Source: Tausonia pullulans (lineage: Eukaryota; Basidiomycota; Tremellomycetes; Cystofilobasidiales; Mrakiaceae). From it: a stretch of DNA of 64,000 nucleotides. Every line of letters starts with the position of its first letter. Within the stretch, counting starts at the first letter, position 1. The stretch spans positions 1,302,001 to 1,366,000 of the forward strand of contig OX637626.1 of NCBI GenBank assembly GCA_951802195.1, written 5' to 3'. The translations under genes were made by a program, and so were the position numbers. This document shows positions 42,472 to 57,400 of the stretch, in pieces. The notes beneath the pieces are model-generated. The model saw only the letters and a program-made list of their open reading frames with translations, searched no databases and was not told the DNA's origin.

Positions 42472-44903
42472 TCACAACGGCGCGATGATGGAGCTCTGTT
42501 TGGAGTCTGAGAGCGTCCGTAGGGAGTAGTCGTCGCCATTCTGGGTGATGTACTTAGAAGACCGACCCGATAGCAAGAAACGTTGAGTCAGTAAGATTGT
42601 CGCTGCAGCGGCCCATAGTCGACGTACCCTGACCCAGGGCAAGGCCTGGTAGCCGCTCTTCTCGACGATTTTGAGGTAGCGGACTTGAATGCCCGAGACA
42701 GTGAAGTACGGAATCTCGAACTTGACCGAGATCGGGATCCGGACTGGTGCCTCATCTTGCGGATCAAAGGGAGCATGCATCAGTATCAGAGCCCTCGCTT
42801 GCAGCAGGAAAGCAGAAAGGGCAACAGCCTTCACCGTTCTTGACCGAAGGCAGTCCAAAGTGAGCGCGCATGAGGAAGTCCTTGGCGCCGGCGAGCGCTT
42901 TTATCTTCCAAACGAACGCAGCTCGTTCCGGGGCGTAGTGGACGGTGCCGACGGACGCCTATAGGAGGTTAACGGGTCATCAGCCTTGAGCGATGCTTGA
43001 CTAGGTATCGGTGAACGATAGGTACGAACCCGGAACTTCGGGCTGTCTGCGTCGTCCGGTACCGGGACGAGGATCTCGACATTGTTGGCCGTGCTCCGCC
43101 GCTTGAACTGAGCCCGGACCTTGACAATGTACTCGACTCGTGAGCCACGATGGTTCTCGACAGCCGCTGGTGATGATGACGTCGACGAAGAGAGATATAC
43201 GTAAGCCGAAGAGTACAAAAGGAGGCAATTCGATGGCGGCGCACCTTCGACCCAGACCAGAGGCTTGACGGGCGTCGAGAGACGATAACTCATCAACTCA
43301 AACTCGCCGTCTGGCGGAATAAAGGAGATTGTCCTGTCGTTCTCAAACCGGGCCAGCCGCACGCATTGGTGAAACTTTACGTCCTCCATCTCGATCGACT
43401 TCCCTCTGGAGGCTGAGCGAGCGGAGTAGGGCGAATAAACGGGGAATTAGAGAGCATGGAGAGGATGAAGAGTGGGTTTATAACACTCACATCGACCTGT
43501 GCTCTCAAACATGACCTTATCGTTGAGACCCAGCCGAAGCTCGGGCATGCCCGAAAGGTAGCACTTCATCTTCACCGAGCCGAGGATCTCAGATCGAATG
43601 ACGTCTCCGTTCGCGTTCACCTGGTAGAATGATGTAGCGTTGGTAGGGCTCGTCAGATCCAAAGTAGAGCGAGCTCAGAGGCGCAAGCGCAGCCAGCAAC
43701 GACGTAAACTGACCAGTAAATTGACACTCTCAATAACATCGAGGAAGACCTCGTTCTTTCGGTAGCGGATCCCCTCCGATCGCCACGAGACAGCGTTGGT
43801 GACAGCCATCGGCGGCCTGACCTGGATCTCCAGCTTGTGAGACTCCTGAGTGATGTACCTGTGGTAGAGAGCGTCGGCGCGCGTCGCTCGTCCCAGTCAT
43901 GCCGCCTACGGGACTCACTCCTGGAGAATCTTAGATTCGGTGGTCTGAGGGAAGCCAAAGTCCATCATCTCGTCGAGGAGCTCATAGACGATGACAAAGT
44001 TGTCCCTGATGGACTCCTCCTCGAGCTCCTTGAAATACTCGGTGAGAACCGAGGCGAGGCGGTGGAGGAAGATGATGATCTCGGACGCGTTGGTATTGCG
44101 CTTCGAAAGGGCGAGGACTGGTCGAGTAGTAGGGGATGAAGTTTGAGAAGTATCAGAGGTTAACAAAAGTCGCTCTTTCTCCCTCTGGGGTCAGAGGATG
44201 GCGGCGGCAACGACGGCTGATACAACAGGCCCGGGCGGTCTATGGGGGAGAAAGGGGAGACGCGTCCCCTTCTGGACTGGTACCGCCCCAAGCTTGGTCC
44301 CAGTCGGCAGCCAGCTGGCTTAAGCCCTGCGCCTGGGACCCAGCCAGCTCGACAGCTGAGCGGTCGGCACGTGCCGGTGCCACTGGTTGCGACAACGCCC
44401 CATGCGCGCTGCCGGAGAACAGTCGCCATCGCGCGGCGAGGCACGCGTTCCACTGGGACAAGACATGAGAGGACTGACTGTAAAGATTGGAGATGCGGAT
44501 ATGCATAAAATTGATACCGTCGCTGGTGAAGCACGGAGTGACCTGGACGTTCTCCTCCTCCATGTCGAGGACGAGCGGGAGGAAGCGCTCAATCTGAGAG
44601 GATGAAACATCATCCCGGTACGAGCGCTGAATGAGCGACTGGTGGGGGCGACCAGCAGAGAGGCGTGGGAAGAAAGGCTGGTGTCAGTTCAGAAGCACAG
44701 CGAAGGACCCGAGGTCGACGGGGTCGGTAGATTGAAGAGGGAAACGAGGTCGGGCGCGGGTGCAAGGGCCGGAGAAAGAGGGAGAGCAAGACAGACCTTG
44801 CCCTTGAGGTCCAGAATGGCGACTAGGAGACGTACATGCTGTCAGCAGATGCCCACAAGGAGGGTTACAGATGCGCCGGGGCACACTGACCGAGCGAGGC
44901 CAT
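42472..44903 (-). CDS. APM1: AP-1 clathrin adaptor complex, mu subunit
   Basis: The gene is split into about a dozen exons on the minus strand. It starts with a 13-nt coding piece (44903-44891: ATG GCC TCG CTC G), then VAILDLKGK and [19 protein letters not shown]. The longin-like N-domain continues through [20 protein letters not shown] and [21 protein letters not shown]. The signal-binding C-domain includes [70 protein letters not shown] and the near-terminal [13 protein letters not shown]. The C-domain recognises YxxPhi sorting signals at the trans-Golgi and endosomes. The overall length and the end of the domain match AP-1 mu. One intron (about 44115-44480) is far longer than the others. 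The gene is divergent from TRA1. Confidence 0.95.
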
Positions 44904-45464
44904 AGCGAGGACGAGCGAGTGCTAGATGGATGCGGTCAGACTGTGATCGAGGCGAGTCGCGCTTCAGAGAGTTGGCTTGATGGTCGACGGTCTAGTGACG
45001 GGTCGTCAACGACATCGACCAAGCTGTGTCATATTTAAGTCTCACAACTTAAAGGTAAACACAGGATGGCATGAATCCATAGAAGGATACTAAGACACCG
45101 ACTTCGGAGAGAGAAATACCCTTGACGACGGATTCGTTGCAGGCGACACTCGCTGTCCAACAGTCTCTGCCCCTACTTCGCCCTCTCTCCCTCCCACCCT
45201 CGACTCTCTTTCCTCCACTCCCTTTCTTCCTTCGCGTCCCCCACTGTCCCACTTTCGCCCCGCCCCATCACCCATCCGCCTCCCTACTGGCATCCACTTC
45301 TCCGCCCTAGGGTTGGGTCTCTCCAGTCCGTCCCGGCCCTTGTTTCATCCTCTCGCGCGTCCCTTGCCTGCCCGCGAGCCTAGCTTCCTGACGTTGGTTC
45401 GTTCATCCCCTGGCCGGCTATCGACGCGTCTCACCCCTCAACGCCACCCTTGCAGCCCAACGTC
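44904..45464. promoter_or_regulatory. divergent intergenic region between APM1 and TRA1
   Basis: 561 bp holding both promoters and 5' leaders. The right half is strongly C/T-rich on the plus strand (about 45160-45300), typical of a fungal leader ahead of a highly transcribed gene. No specific site is identified. Confidence 0.4.
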
Positions 45465-48400
45465 ATGTCGTCCAACACTCGGAGCGGTGCCCCTAACCCT
45501 TCGCCGAGCACCCGCCGGTCTGCCGCTGCTAATGCAGCAGCTACAACAGGCGCTGCCGCCGACGACTCGGCGCAACCTCTTCAATCCTCCTCGACAGCCT
45601 CTCAGCCGCCACCACCATCATCCAACTTCCGCACGAGGAGCGACGCTAACGACCGCCGGTCAGGCCCCGGGTCGGGACCAGGGCCAGGCCAGTCTGGCGG
45701 ACCTGGGGGCTCTCTCAGCGCGTCCGACTGCGAGGCGCTCGCTGCCAGGCTCGTCGACCCCTCAAGCGGTCAGTCCAGTCCGTCTTCTCTCGTTCTCTTC
45801 ATAGAGAAATGCACGCCTCGCGTCGCGGTAAAGACGGGGCTTCTTCTCAAAATGTCTCTTCCACGACCGCTGGACAACAGGCCGCCGATTTCGTGTTCTA
45901 AGACGCGTCGCAGATCTCGGATTACCGCTTGGAGGTCTCGGGGCGCCAGTGTACTGACGCGCTGTCTCCGTCTCCCTCGCCGACTGTCCATCGCCTCCCA
46001 GATGTCAAGGCTAAGGTTCGTTCACAGTTGAATCCTGCGACGGGCGCCTCTTCTCTTGCTCACCTTCGTATCCTCTTGTAGTTCGCCGCTGTCATGGAGT
46101 TGAAGGAGGGCATCGAGCAGAGTCGAGAGCTTGACTGGGTTCGCTACCTCGCCATTCTTGTCCCGGCCTTTATTGAGGTCTTTCACAAGGGCAAGCCCGC
46201 GTTCTATAAGGATTCTCCCGAGAACGTGAGCGCCTCCAATCATTCATCGTCCTTTTAGCTCGCTCGACTAACGGTAACACGTTTCAATTCAGAAACTCCG
46301 GCACACCATGCTCGAGATCATCCACCGCTTTCCCCAAAACGAAACCATACGGCCGTATGTCTCGGATCTTGCCTCTCAGGTCCTCCTGTACCTTCTTCGA
46401 ACGGACAATGAGGAAATGGGTGTTCTCTCTGTCAAGATCTACATCGAGTTCAATCGGTGAGCCTGCTTCCCGCCTCTCTCTACCCCCCGCTTTATCTGGT
46501 TGGTAGAGCTGACTCAACTTCCTTCCTCAGACTCATGCCGACATTGTTTCGAAGCGAGCTGGAGAAGCACGTCAAGACATTCCTTGAGCTCGTGCGGGAA
46601 GCGTACCAGAACGTGCCCGCCCTCGTCCGGCAAGAGTTTGGCGTCGAGGGGGAGGAGGTCCGCTCGCTTCGACTTGTTCCCCTGGCGTCCTGGCCATCCA
46701 ACGTTGCTGACTGCCTCTCGGGTCTGTCGCACGCTACAGCTCCCCCCTCCGTCCTCAGCAACGCCCGACGCGCCCAAGATGCTGCGGCCAGCTCTTAAGT
46801 CGTTCAAGGTCATAACCGAGTCACCTGTCGCGGTCGTCCTCATCTTTCAATGCTTTAAAGACCAGCTCTTGCCTGAGATGCGCGAGTTCTTCCCCATGGT
46901 CCTTGAACAGGTCGGTCCTCTAGATACGCGCGAATACTTTAACAAGCGTCCATGTCTCACGTAATTCTCCCTTGCCTCCTCACGCAGTGCCTGCAACTTC
47001 AGGCCGAGCCCCAACGACGCGCTCACGCTCAGGCTAACGCCCGAGGTGAGCTCTGGGTTGGCGTGGCCGAGGGCATCCGCGACAAGGACGTCTACCTCGA
47101 GTTCGTCAATGCCCAGGTCAAGGTGAGCCCGCGCTGTCCTGCGGACGAGCTGTCTGTCTTCTCCTGCTCATCATCTTAGCGCACGCACGCACTCTCTTGG
47201 CTTCCTCCAGACGATGTCTTTCTTTGCCTACATTTTCAAGATCGCGCTCACCGAGTTCAAGAGCCTCGCTGAGAACCTGGCTGAGTCGTGCATCCGCATC
47301 ATCCGCGACTGTCCAGCCGAGGCTGTTGGACCCCGCAAGGTACGCAACCCACCTTGCCTCGCCTCGCCGGGCATGCCCGCCCTTCCTGATATCTGAGCTG
47401 ACAACGGAGCGAGCCCTGTAGGAAATGCTCATTGCCACGCGACACATCCTCACCTCGGAACTCAAATCGTGCTTTTTGCCGCACATCGACGTCATGCTCG
47501 ACGAACGGATCCTCCTCGGGACGAGCGCGACGAGCCAGGAGGCTCTCCGGCCTCTCGCGTACTCGCTCGTTTCGGACCTCATCCACCACATGCGCGACAA
47601 ACTCACGACAACACAAATCGCACGCGTCATTGACGTCTACCTTGTTTGCATGCACGACCCGGTCATCTCGATGGCCGTCCAGACGATGTGCGCCAAGCTC
47701 GTTATCAACTTTGTCGACATCATCTGCGCCAAGTTCGGCAAGAGCGAGTCCCCGCGGTTCATCTATGTCCTCCTCGAGGCATGTATCGACAAGCTCCAGG
47801 CGATCGAGGCCATCTACGGCCGCATGGCGCTCGTCTACGGCAAGCAGGCGGAGGGCAAGGGTAAGCCCGAGTGGCTCCTCATCGAGAAGGCCAAGTCGGT
47901 CCACGCCGTCGCCTATGCCGCCAGCGGGACTGAGGCCTTTGACCGGGAGCTGCACTTCCTACCCGAGGCCCGGCATCTCGTCAAGACGCTCCTTCACGGG
48001 ATCCGCGGCCTCTTCCAGCACCTCCGAGTACTTAACGCTCAGCTCCCGGACGGCGCGCTCCTCGGACGACTCTTCGAGGCCCAGGCCCGGCTCGTCTCGC
48101 ACTATGATCTCCCGCGGCACGTCGTCGAGGAGAAGGAAGCGCTCGAACTCTTTCATCACACGCTCCTCCAGTACGATCCACACGTCTTTGCCGAAGTCTG
48201 GACGGATAAGATGGACTTCTTCGTTGAGCAGTGCCTCCTCAACCCGCGGCTCATCACGGTCCCTCAATCGCTACTGGTCCCCCAAAACCCGGGCAACCAG
48301 CACCATCGCCAGCAGGAGGTCTCCCATCAGCTCGTTTCGATTCTGCTGCAGTATCTCATGAAGCGACTCCCGACATTCGGCCATCAGGACCGGAAGCGGG

Positions 48401-51400
48401 CCTCGATGACCCACAAGCTCTTCAAGCTCGCTTTCATGGCCGTCAATGCGTTCCCGGAGCTCAACGAGATGGTCCTTGTCCCGCACCTTGCCAAGCTCAT
48501 CACTGATTCACTCGCATACGCGGCCAAGGCGGACGAGCCGCAGGTCTACTTCATCGTCCTCAAGTCGCTCTTCCGGTCCATCGGCGGCGGTCGGTTTGAG
48601 AACCTTTACAACGTCTTCCTGCCCATTCTTCAGGAGATGCTTGACAAGTTCAACCACCTTCTCCTTTGCGGCGACCCGGACAAGCGCGACACTTACGTCG
48701 AACTCTGCCTGACAGTCCCCGTCCGGCTGACGAATCTTCTCCCGCACCTTGGCTACCTCATGCGCCCGCTCGTCCACGCCCTCCGTGCTGGGCCCGAGCT
48801 CGTCAGCCAAGCGCTCCGAACGCTCGAGCTCTGTATTGACAACCTCACATCCGAGTTCCTTGACAAGAACCTCGGTCCCGTTCTCCGCGACCTCATGTCG
48901 GCCCTTCACGACCTTCTCCGGCCGGTGCCGTTCAACCACCATCACTCGCATGCGACCCTCAAGATCCTCGGCAAGCTCGGAGGCCGGAACCGCCGCTTCC
49001 AGCAGGTACCGCATCTGCTCGAGTACCACCCGCCTTCGGCTCAAGTCGAGATCCCAATCTCATTCGACGGCCAACTAAAAACGCTCGCCATCGGACCCGT
49101 CGTTGCCCTTGCGCTCAAGACCATCACCCACACTCAGGAGCACTATCGCGCGCAGGCGTTCCAGTTCCTGACGAGCACGGCCATGCTCGTCATCGAGCAG
49201 GTGCGTTACCCTTCTTCTGACGGCTGCCCTCCCGCTGCTGAGTCCCTTCCCTTCATCTGCTGACGTGCAGTGATCCTCTTGTTCTCTTGATTAGGGAGTT
49301 TGTGGTCCGGAACAGGAGGCGGTCCTTCATCAGACGGTCCAGGGCCTCTTCCACGCTACGCTTTCGCCCGAGCTTAAGGAGCAGGCCACCGTCTTCCTCC
49401 GCAAGCTTTCGCGACATGTGTTCGATCTCGAGCGGAACCGACCGCCACCGACCGAGTCGCTCCGGTCCGGCCGCGACACTCGACATGGCCCCGTCTTACC
49501 ACTTGTCAACTGCTACCTTGAAGGGCTTGCACTCGCGATGGCGAGTCTCCCGCTGGCGGAGATGTCGGCCGGGAACGCCCTCATCTCGCTGGTTGTTGAG
49601 GATATTCTCTCTCGACCGGCCAACGCGAAGGTCGAGGGCGCGGCGGCTCCGTCGTTGGAGTCTCAGAAGCCAGACTTTGCTATGCTCGACACGCTCCTTA
49701 CCAAGTTCAGTGCGCTCTGCTTCGAAGAGCCCTGGCTGCGCAAGATCATCGGTTGCGCCGGTCTCGCCCTCCTCACTGCCGAGCCCGGGATCAGCCACCA
49801 GTGGATTGTCGAGCGTCAACTCGAGTGCCTCCGGCCGCTCTTCTTTATCCTCAAAGACATGCCGAACGATCCACCGCAGACGGTGGTCACCGTTCAGGAC
49901 ACGATCAAGCGCATTCTCCGGATCTGTAACGCCAAACCCGACGGGGGCGCTCCCCAGCGGAATCGACTTGTCCTGCTGCTTATCAAGGAGCTTGCGAGCC
50001 CCAATGCTGATGTCCGCGACACGGCCCAGGCCTCTATTCAGCTCCTATCGGAACTCGTCGAGACCCCGGTGTCGGACCTGCTCTCGCCCGTCAAGGGCCA
50101 GCTCCTCACGCCGATCTGGGACAAGCCTCTCCGAGCACTCTCGTTCTCAATGCAGATCGGCAATCTCGAGGCTGTCACGTACTGCCTGAATCTTCGCCCC
50201 TCGCTCCCGGACATCAACGAGCAATTCCTCCGGCTGCTCCACGAGGCGATCGCGCTTGCCGACGCCGACGACCACGCCCTTATCGGGCGGTCGGCTGAGC
50301 ATCGGTATACCGTGAGCCTCAAGAACCTCCGAATCTCCTGCCTCAGGCTCCTTTGTGCGGCCATGTCTCGCACGGAATGCTTCCCCGGCCAAAACCAGAC
50401 GCCGATCCGAACGAGGTTCGTATGCTCCGCTCGCTGAGTACGTCATCTCCCTGTCGAACCCCATTGACCCTCCTTCTCTCTGCCTCTCTCTGCCTCTCTT
50501 TGCGCTTGCTTTACTGGCCTACCAAGGATCATCTCGGTCTACTTCAAGCACGTCTACTCGTCGACCGATGAGATCATGAAGGTTGCCTACGACGGTCTCA
50601 GCCGCGTCATGGCCCAGCAGAGCAAGCTGCCAAAGGAGGTCCTCCAGGGAGGACTACATCCGATCCTTACCAACCTCGCCGACGCCAAGAAGCTCACCGT
50701 CTCTGGTCTTGAGGGCCTCGCCCGGTTCCTGGATCTCCTGACCAACTATTTCAAGGTCGAGATCGGTCACAAACTCCTCGACCACTTTCGGACGCTCTCG
50801 GAGGAGCCCAACTTGCTCCAGCGGGCCGCTCTCGGAGGCGTCCTTGAGGAAAACACCGAGATCGCTAAAATGATCCGGCTGGTGGAGATCGTCCGCCGCC
50901 TACCACCGACGGCCAACATGTTCCTCAAGGACCTCACGGCTCTTGTCGTCAAAGCCGAGACGAACCTTCGGCAGTCGACACCGGGGCCGTTCACAGAGAA
51001 CCTCGCCAAATACCTCAACCGGTTCAAGGGCGACGCTGTCGCGCACATCTTCGAAAACCTCCGCAACCCGGACGTCGTGCGGTCTTTCTGCCACGTCATC
51101 GCCAGCGGCCATGCTCCGGCCTTCGTTGCTGAGCTCTCATCCGAGGCCGCCAAGCTGGCCGAGGTCTGCTTCCTCGACGAGACGGCGCCTGATCTCGTCA
51201 CGCCAGGCCTTCTCCTTGTCCGGGAGCTTGTTAAGGCGGACCCCAAATGGCTCAACTTGAGACAACCTGTCCGGGACGCTCTCCTCCTCCTCTGGAGGGC
51301 CACACCCAGCCGGATGCCCGTCATCGGCGACGGCGCGCCCCCGTCGGCGTTCAGGCATGAGCCGATGCAGATTGCCGAGCTCTTCCTTGCATATCTCGAG

Positions 51401-54400
51401 AACGATCTCCACGTCCCGCTCCTTTTCGACGTCATCCGCATCTTCACCCTCAAAACGAGATCGCCACTCGCCCGAGTGACGGCCTTCTTCTACGAGAATG
51501 TCGCCTCGAACCCGGCGGCCGACAAGCGGGCGATCCTCACCCACTTCCTCGGCGTATTTGGGGACCCAGAGGTCTCATGGCAGCTCAAGCTCCACGCTCT
51601 CCGGGTCATCGTCAACCCAATTCTCGTCGTCCTCTTCTCCCGTGCGGACCGCGAGCCTAACATCATCAACGCCCAGTTCGTTGCTAGCGCCCACGCTCTC
51701 ATCTGGCTCCCACTCTCGACGGAGGACAGCCCGCTCTCATCGGTTGGGGACGCGCTCAAGATCGAGCTCATCCAGATGTGCACGCTTCTCGTGCAGCACT
51801 GCTCCGAAGCGATGAGCGACGTCCGGAAAGATGTCATCAAGATGGCCTGGCTCTTTGTCAAGGACCCTGACCCGACTGTCAAGCACACGGCCTACATCCT
51901 AATTGCTCGCTTCTTCGAGAAGTATGAATCACCGCCCAAGTTCATTATGAACGCCTGGAACGGCCTCCTTCGTTTCTCCCCGTCCGAAGGCCGCGTGCTC
52001 GTTCGTCAGGCAATCGACATCATGGCCAAGGTCCGTCTGGTTGCACCTCTTCCCTCATTAGCGGCCAGATGCTCACCCCCTTTGGTCTTTCTCACTTTTG
52101 CTTCCCAGATCCTTCCCCAGATCCCCTCCAGCGGAGGAAATCAGCCACCTTGGGCGCTCGTCGTCAGGAGGATCCTCTCCGAGGAGGGCCAGACGACCCC
52201 CGTCCTCATTAGCCTCTATGAGATCATCACAAGCCATCCGGATCTCTTCTACGAGAGCCGCGAGCTCTTCGTGCCGCAGATGGTCGGCTCTCTCGCCCGC
52301 CTGGGATCGTCGGGAGCGTCGACACCTGAGATGAAGAAAGTGAGTGATCGAGCAGCCTTTCAGTCTGAAAAAGAGCGTGCCGAGTAAGAAGGGAGCTGAT
52401 TTCTGTTTGCCTCTCTTAGCTGAGCGTAGACATCGTCGATCTTATTCTCAATTGGGAAAAGCGCCGCAAGGGCACGGCTGGCCCCCGAGACGACCCGTCG
52501 GACGCAGGCAAGCGCGCTTCGGACGGCGACCTCCCCTCCCCGAAGAGGTCCCGCGTCGATCGCGCAGGCACGGCTGTCTCCTCAGTGTCGAACGGCGGTG
52601 GATGGGCACCTCCGCCGAGCCTGCGCGAGAACATCGTCAGTTATCTCGTCCGGCTCGTCTCGACGTCAAGCGAATCGATCGCGCACCCGACGCAGACACA
52701 GCGGGCGTTTGAGCTTCTCAAGGAGCTTCTCGGGCCAAGCCCCTGGAGCCCCGTCTCGATAAAGCTCCAGTTCTTTACGCGGACGCTTGTCCAGGTAAGC
52801 TTTGCTTCCACTGCTCGAGTCTGCGCGCCTCCACCTCTCCACGCAAGCGCTGATCGACATCTCTTCGCGCCCTACAGCTCGAGTTCGATGTCATTGAGCG
52901 GAAGAACGACCCGAAGGATGGCACAATCAAGGAGCATATTGTTCCCGACGGCAACCTCGGCCCCATCAGCAACTCGGCTGAGGTCCTCGCCCTTATCGCT
53001 GCGTCCAAGCCGGACTCGTTCTTCCTCTCCAATATCACGCTTCTTCGGGAGCTCCTCACTAAAAGTATCCTCAGCGATCGGACTTCTCTTCACGAGAGCA
53101 TCCGGCCGATCGTCGAGCGCATGTTTGAGTCGCTTCCGGCGGCCTCAGATGAGAGCCCGCTCGAGACCGACGTTCAGGCATTTCAGGACTGGGCCGAGAC
53201 GACCATCACCGAGGGTCTCAGCAAGGCCAATGGGCTTAAATCGACGCTCTTCCTTCTCGGCTGCTGGATTAAGAGCCGCCCAGACAAGATCGAGTCGCTT
53301 TTCGCCAAGGATCTGTGCAAGGTGCTCAACTCGCTTGCGAAACAGCTCATCTCGCTCCCCCAGCCTCAATCATCTATTGCATCGGTCGCTCTCGAGGCGC
53401 TCGTCGAGCTCATCATCTCTCTCCTCGAAATGTGTCGGCCGCGAATGGGCGACTTCAAGGAGGGCCGTAGATGGATCCTCTCTGCGCTTGTTCAAATCGC
53501 TGAGAAATCGACCAGCGTCCGTCTCTTGCGGTACCTCCTCGACCTCCTCCGCGACTGGGTCCTCGTCTCCAAGGACGGGATTCCGACCGGCAAGGAGAAG
53601 GCCGGCCTGCTTCTCAAGATGATGGCCTATGAGAAAAAGGATGAGCCTTTGCTCCTCACTGAGTTCTTGCAGCTCATCTATGAGATCTATACCCAGCCCT
53701 CACTCGCCCGGTCCGACATCACCGCCCGGCTCGAGCCTGCGTTCCTGCTTGGAACCCGCAATCCGGATCCCGTCCTCCGCGCCAAGTTCATGGATCTCTT
53801 CGATGCCAACCTCCCACCCTCGCTTGCGAGCCGGCTGCAATATGTCGTAGCAACCCAGAACTGGGAGCCTCTGGCGAACAGCTACTGGATTAACCAAGCC
53901 CTCGACCTTCTCCTCGGAGCCGTCGACGCCGAGGAACTTCTCCTCCCGGACGCCACCTTTTCGGCTGAGGTCGACCCAGAATCGTTGTGTGGCCTCATGG
54001 CGACGTCCAAGGTCGGCAGCACGATTGTCTCTGCGCGCCGCCTCCTCCATCTCGACCCGGTAACCTCGCACCAAGTCTGGATCTCCGTCTTCAAGACGGC
54101 GTGGGCGACACTGCCTAAGGCGGGTCAGTCGGAGCTCACCCGGCATCTAGTCTCGCTTCTCGCCAAGGAGTATCACCTCAACCAGATCGACATGCGGCCC
54201 AACGTCATCCAGACACTTCTGGAGGGCGTCCTCGCTTGTACGCCTCCGATTGTCCTCCCGCCGTTTGTCGTCAAGTACTGTGGAAAGACATTTAACGTCT
54301 GGCACACGGCCATCGAGCTCATGAGCAATTCGCTCGCGCTCGAGCCCGTCCGCTCGGATGAGATCCTCAAGGACAGCACTCGCGACGGTCTCGGCGAGCT

Positions 54401-57400
54401 CTATGCCGACCTCTGCGAGGACGATCTCTTTTACGGCCTCTGGCGCCGACGCTCGCTCTATGCCGAGACGAACGCCGCGCTGTCGTACGAGCAGAACGGC
54501 ATGTGGCCCGCCGCGCAGACGATGTACGAGACCGCCCAAATCAAGGCCCGCACCGGTGTCCTCCCGTTCACGGAACCCGAATACTGCCTCTGGGAGGATC
54601 ACTGGATTCTCTCGGCCCAGAAGCTCCAGCAGTGGGATGTCCTCACCGATCTCGCTCGCGCGGAGAACAACCACGACCTCCTCCTAGAGTGCGCCTGGCG
54701 GCTCTCGGATTGGGGCTCGGTTGACCGCGAGACGATCGAGTCGACACTCGCCGCCGTCTCGGACGTCGCCACCCCGCGGCGCAAGGTGTTTGAGGCCTAC
54801 ACATGCCTCATCAAGATGCAGGCGAGCGGCAAGCAACCCATCGAGAAGGGCTCTGAGTTTATGCGCATCCTCGACGAGGCCTTCCAGCTCTCGATCCGCA
54901 AGTGGGTTTCGCTCCCCAAAATCATCACCATGGCACACGTCCCGCTCCTCCAGCTCTTCCAGCAATACGTCGAACTCCAAGAGGCCGCTCTCGTCTTTGA
55001 GTCGCTCGCGATGACGAACGCGCAGAATCTCGAGTTCCGGGTCTCGCAGGACCTCAAAGGCATCTTCACTACGTGGCGCGAGCGTCTCCCGAACTTCTGG
55101 GACGACATCAGCGTCTGGTCGGACCTCCTCGCCTGGCGGCAACACGTCTTCTCCGCGGTCACCAAGGTCTACGTCCCGCTCATCCCACAGGGCGAGGCTG
55201 CGACCTACGGTTATCGAGGTTACCACGAAACGGCCTGGACGATCAACCGTTTCGGCCAGGTCGCCCGCAAACACCAGCTGTACGACGTCTGTTCGAACGC
55301 TCTCAGCAAGATCTATGCCCTGCCCAACATCGAGATCTCCGAGGCGTTCCTCAAGCTGCGCGAGCAGGCCATGTGCCACTTCCAGACAATGGACAAGCTC
55401 GCTGAGGGTCTTGATAGCATCAGCACGGTGAGTCTTCCTCTTTCGTCTTTGTCCGGCGCCTAATCCCTCCCTTAGCTGAACGCCCCGTTCGATTTCTCTT
55501 CCTATCATCGCCGCTTTACAGACGAACCTCATGTACTTTGCGCCGACGCAAAAATCCGAATTCCTCACAATCAAGGGCATGTTTATCGCCAAGCTCGGTC
55601 ACACGGACGAGGCCAACGAGGCGTTCGTAGCGGCTGTTCAAATGGACCTCGGCTTCGCCAAAGCCTGGGCCGAGTGGGGCCGGTTTAACGACCGGCAATT
55701 CAAGGCGAACCCGACCAACTCGTCGCTCGCCGCCAACGCCGTCTCGTGCTACCTGCAGGCGGCCGGTCTCTACAAGAACCGCAAATCGCGGAAGCTCGTT
55801 GTCCGTGTCCTCTGGCTCCTCAGCCTCGACGACGCGACAACCTCGGAGATCTCCCGCGCGTTTGAGTCGTACAAGGGAGAGATGGCAATCTGGTACTGGA
55901 TCACCCTCGTCCCACAACTCCTCCTCTCGCTCTCTCATCGCGAGTCGAGGCACGCCCGATCGATCCTCATGCGCATCGCCAAGATGTATCCTCAGGTACG
56001 ATGCTTGTTGGCAGCCATCGCTCTCACGGGCGCGCTGACGATTGACGCTGGTCTCTTTTTCCTACACTCTCTTTCTCTCTTTCAGGCGCTCTTCTATCAG
56101 CTCCGAACTGCGAATGAAGATTTTAGGGCGGTCAAGCGCTCGACGCATTCGAGCCACCTAGCTAAGAGAGCTACGCGGCAGAACGCCGAGGCAGCAGCTG
56201 CCGCGGCCGCCTCGACGCCTGCTGCTGGCGCATCGTCTACTGCGTCGGCCAACGGCTCGGACGCGGCCGCTGCCCCGACGCCGAAGGGGGAGGGAGATGC
56301 CTCTGATTCGCCCGTTAGCGGCCCCGGCGCTGCTCCTGCTACGCCCGCAGCACCTAGCATTGTACCCCCCTCGCCGAATGTGGCCACCCCTGATCCACCG
56401 GCCGCTACTGCTACCGCTCCCGCCGCCACCCAGGGACCGCCGAACCCTGGGTCGATTCCGAAGCAACCATTCGAGCTTGTTGAGGAGATTCTAAACATCC
56501 TCAAGACGGCCGGCCCGCTGCTGTCTCTCTCGATGGAGAAGATGGTCGACCAGATTCACACGCGGGGGAAGTCGCCGACCGAGGAGGACATCTACCGCTT
56601 CATCACTGCGCTTCTGGTTGATGCCATGCAGGTCAGTCCTTCATGCGGATTTATGTCTGCAACAGCGTGGGTATAGTTTTTTGACGCGTCCGCCCGCTCG
56701 CAGATCTACATCGGCCGCACTGAGAAGCAGAACGAGGATCTTAAGGTCCCGCCAGAGGCGCGAGAGAGCATCGCTCGCTTCTGCCAGAGCCTTGCCCAGG
56801 GCCACGCTGCACCCAAGGTGAGCGATAACCGGCGCTCTTGTACGCCTGTATGGGCCGGCTTGGTTCTGAAAGCATTAATCCCTGCAGACCTCCTTCGAGG
56901 AGGACCTTCTTAGAGAGACGTCGCTCCGAGGCTACATCCAGAAGCTACAGCAGTGGCGCGACAAGTACGAAGCCTTCCTCGACCGGCGGCCACGGAAGCA
57001 GGCGTTGGACCAGCAGAATTGCTACCTTTCTGAGTTCCACCACGGCAAGTTCGACGAGGTCGAGATCCCGGGGCAGTATTTGCAACACGTCGACAACAAT
57101 GCTGAGTTCGCTAAGATCGCGCGGTTCTCACCCGTCGTCGAGCTCGGACGAGGCAACGGCTTCTGCTTCCGGCGGATCACCATGATCGGTCACACGGGCA
57201 GCCAGCACTCTTTCTCGATCCAGCTCCCGGCGGCCCGTCACACGCGGAGGTAAGCCCGCATCCTGCATCTGTGAACTGTCGTCGACAGACTGGCCGACTG
57301 ACCAACACACGCACACGCTCTTCTCCTTGTGCAGGGAGGACCGCATGAGCCAGCTCTTCCGGACCCTCTCCACGGTGCTGCAAAGTCGCAAGGAGAGCCG

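Noticed and set aside
47299-47955. Minus-strand frame opposite TRA1
   Set aside because: Codon-bias shadow of a GC3-rich gene. Several similar antisense frames occur along TRA1.
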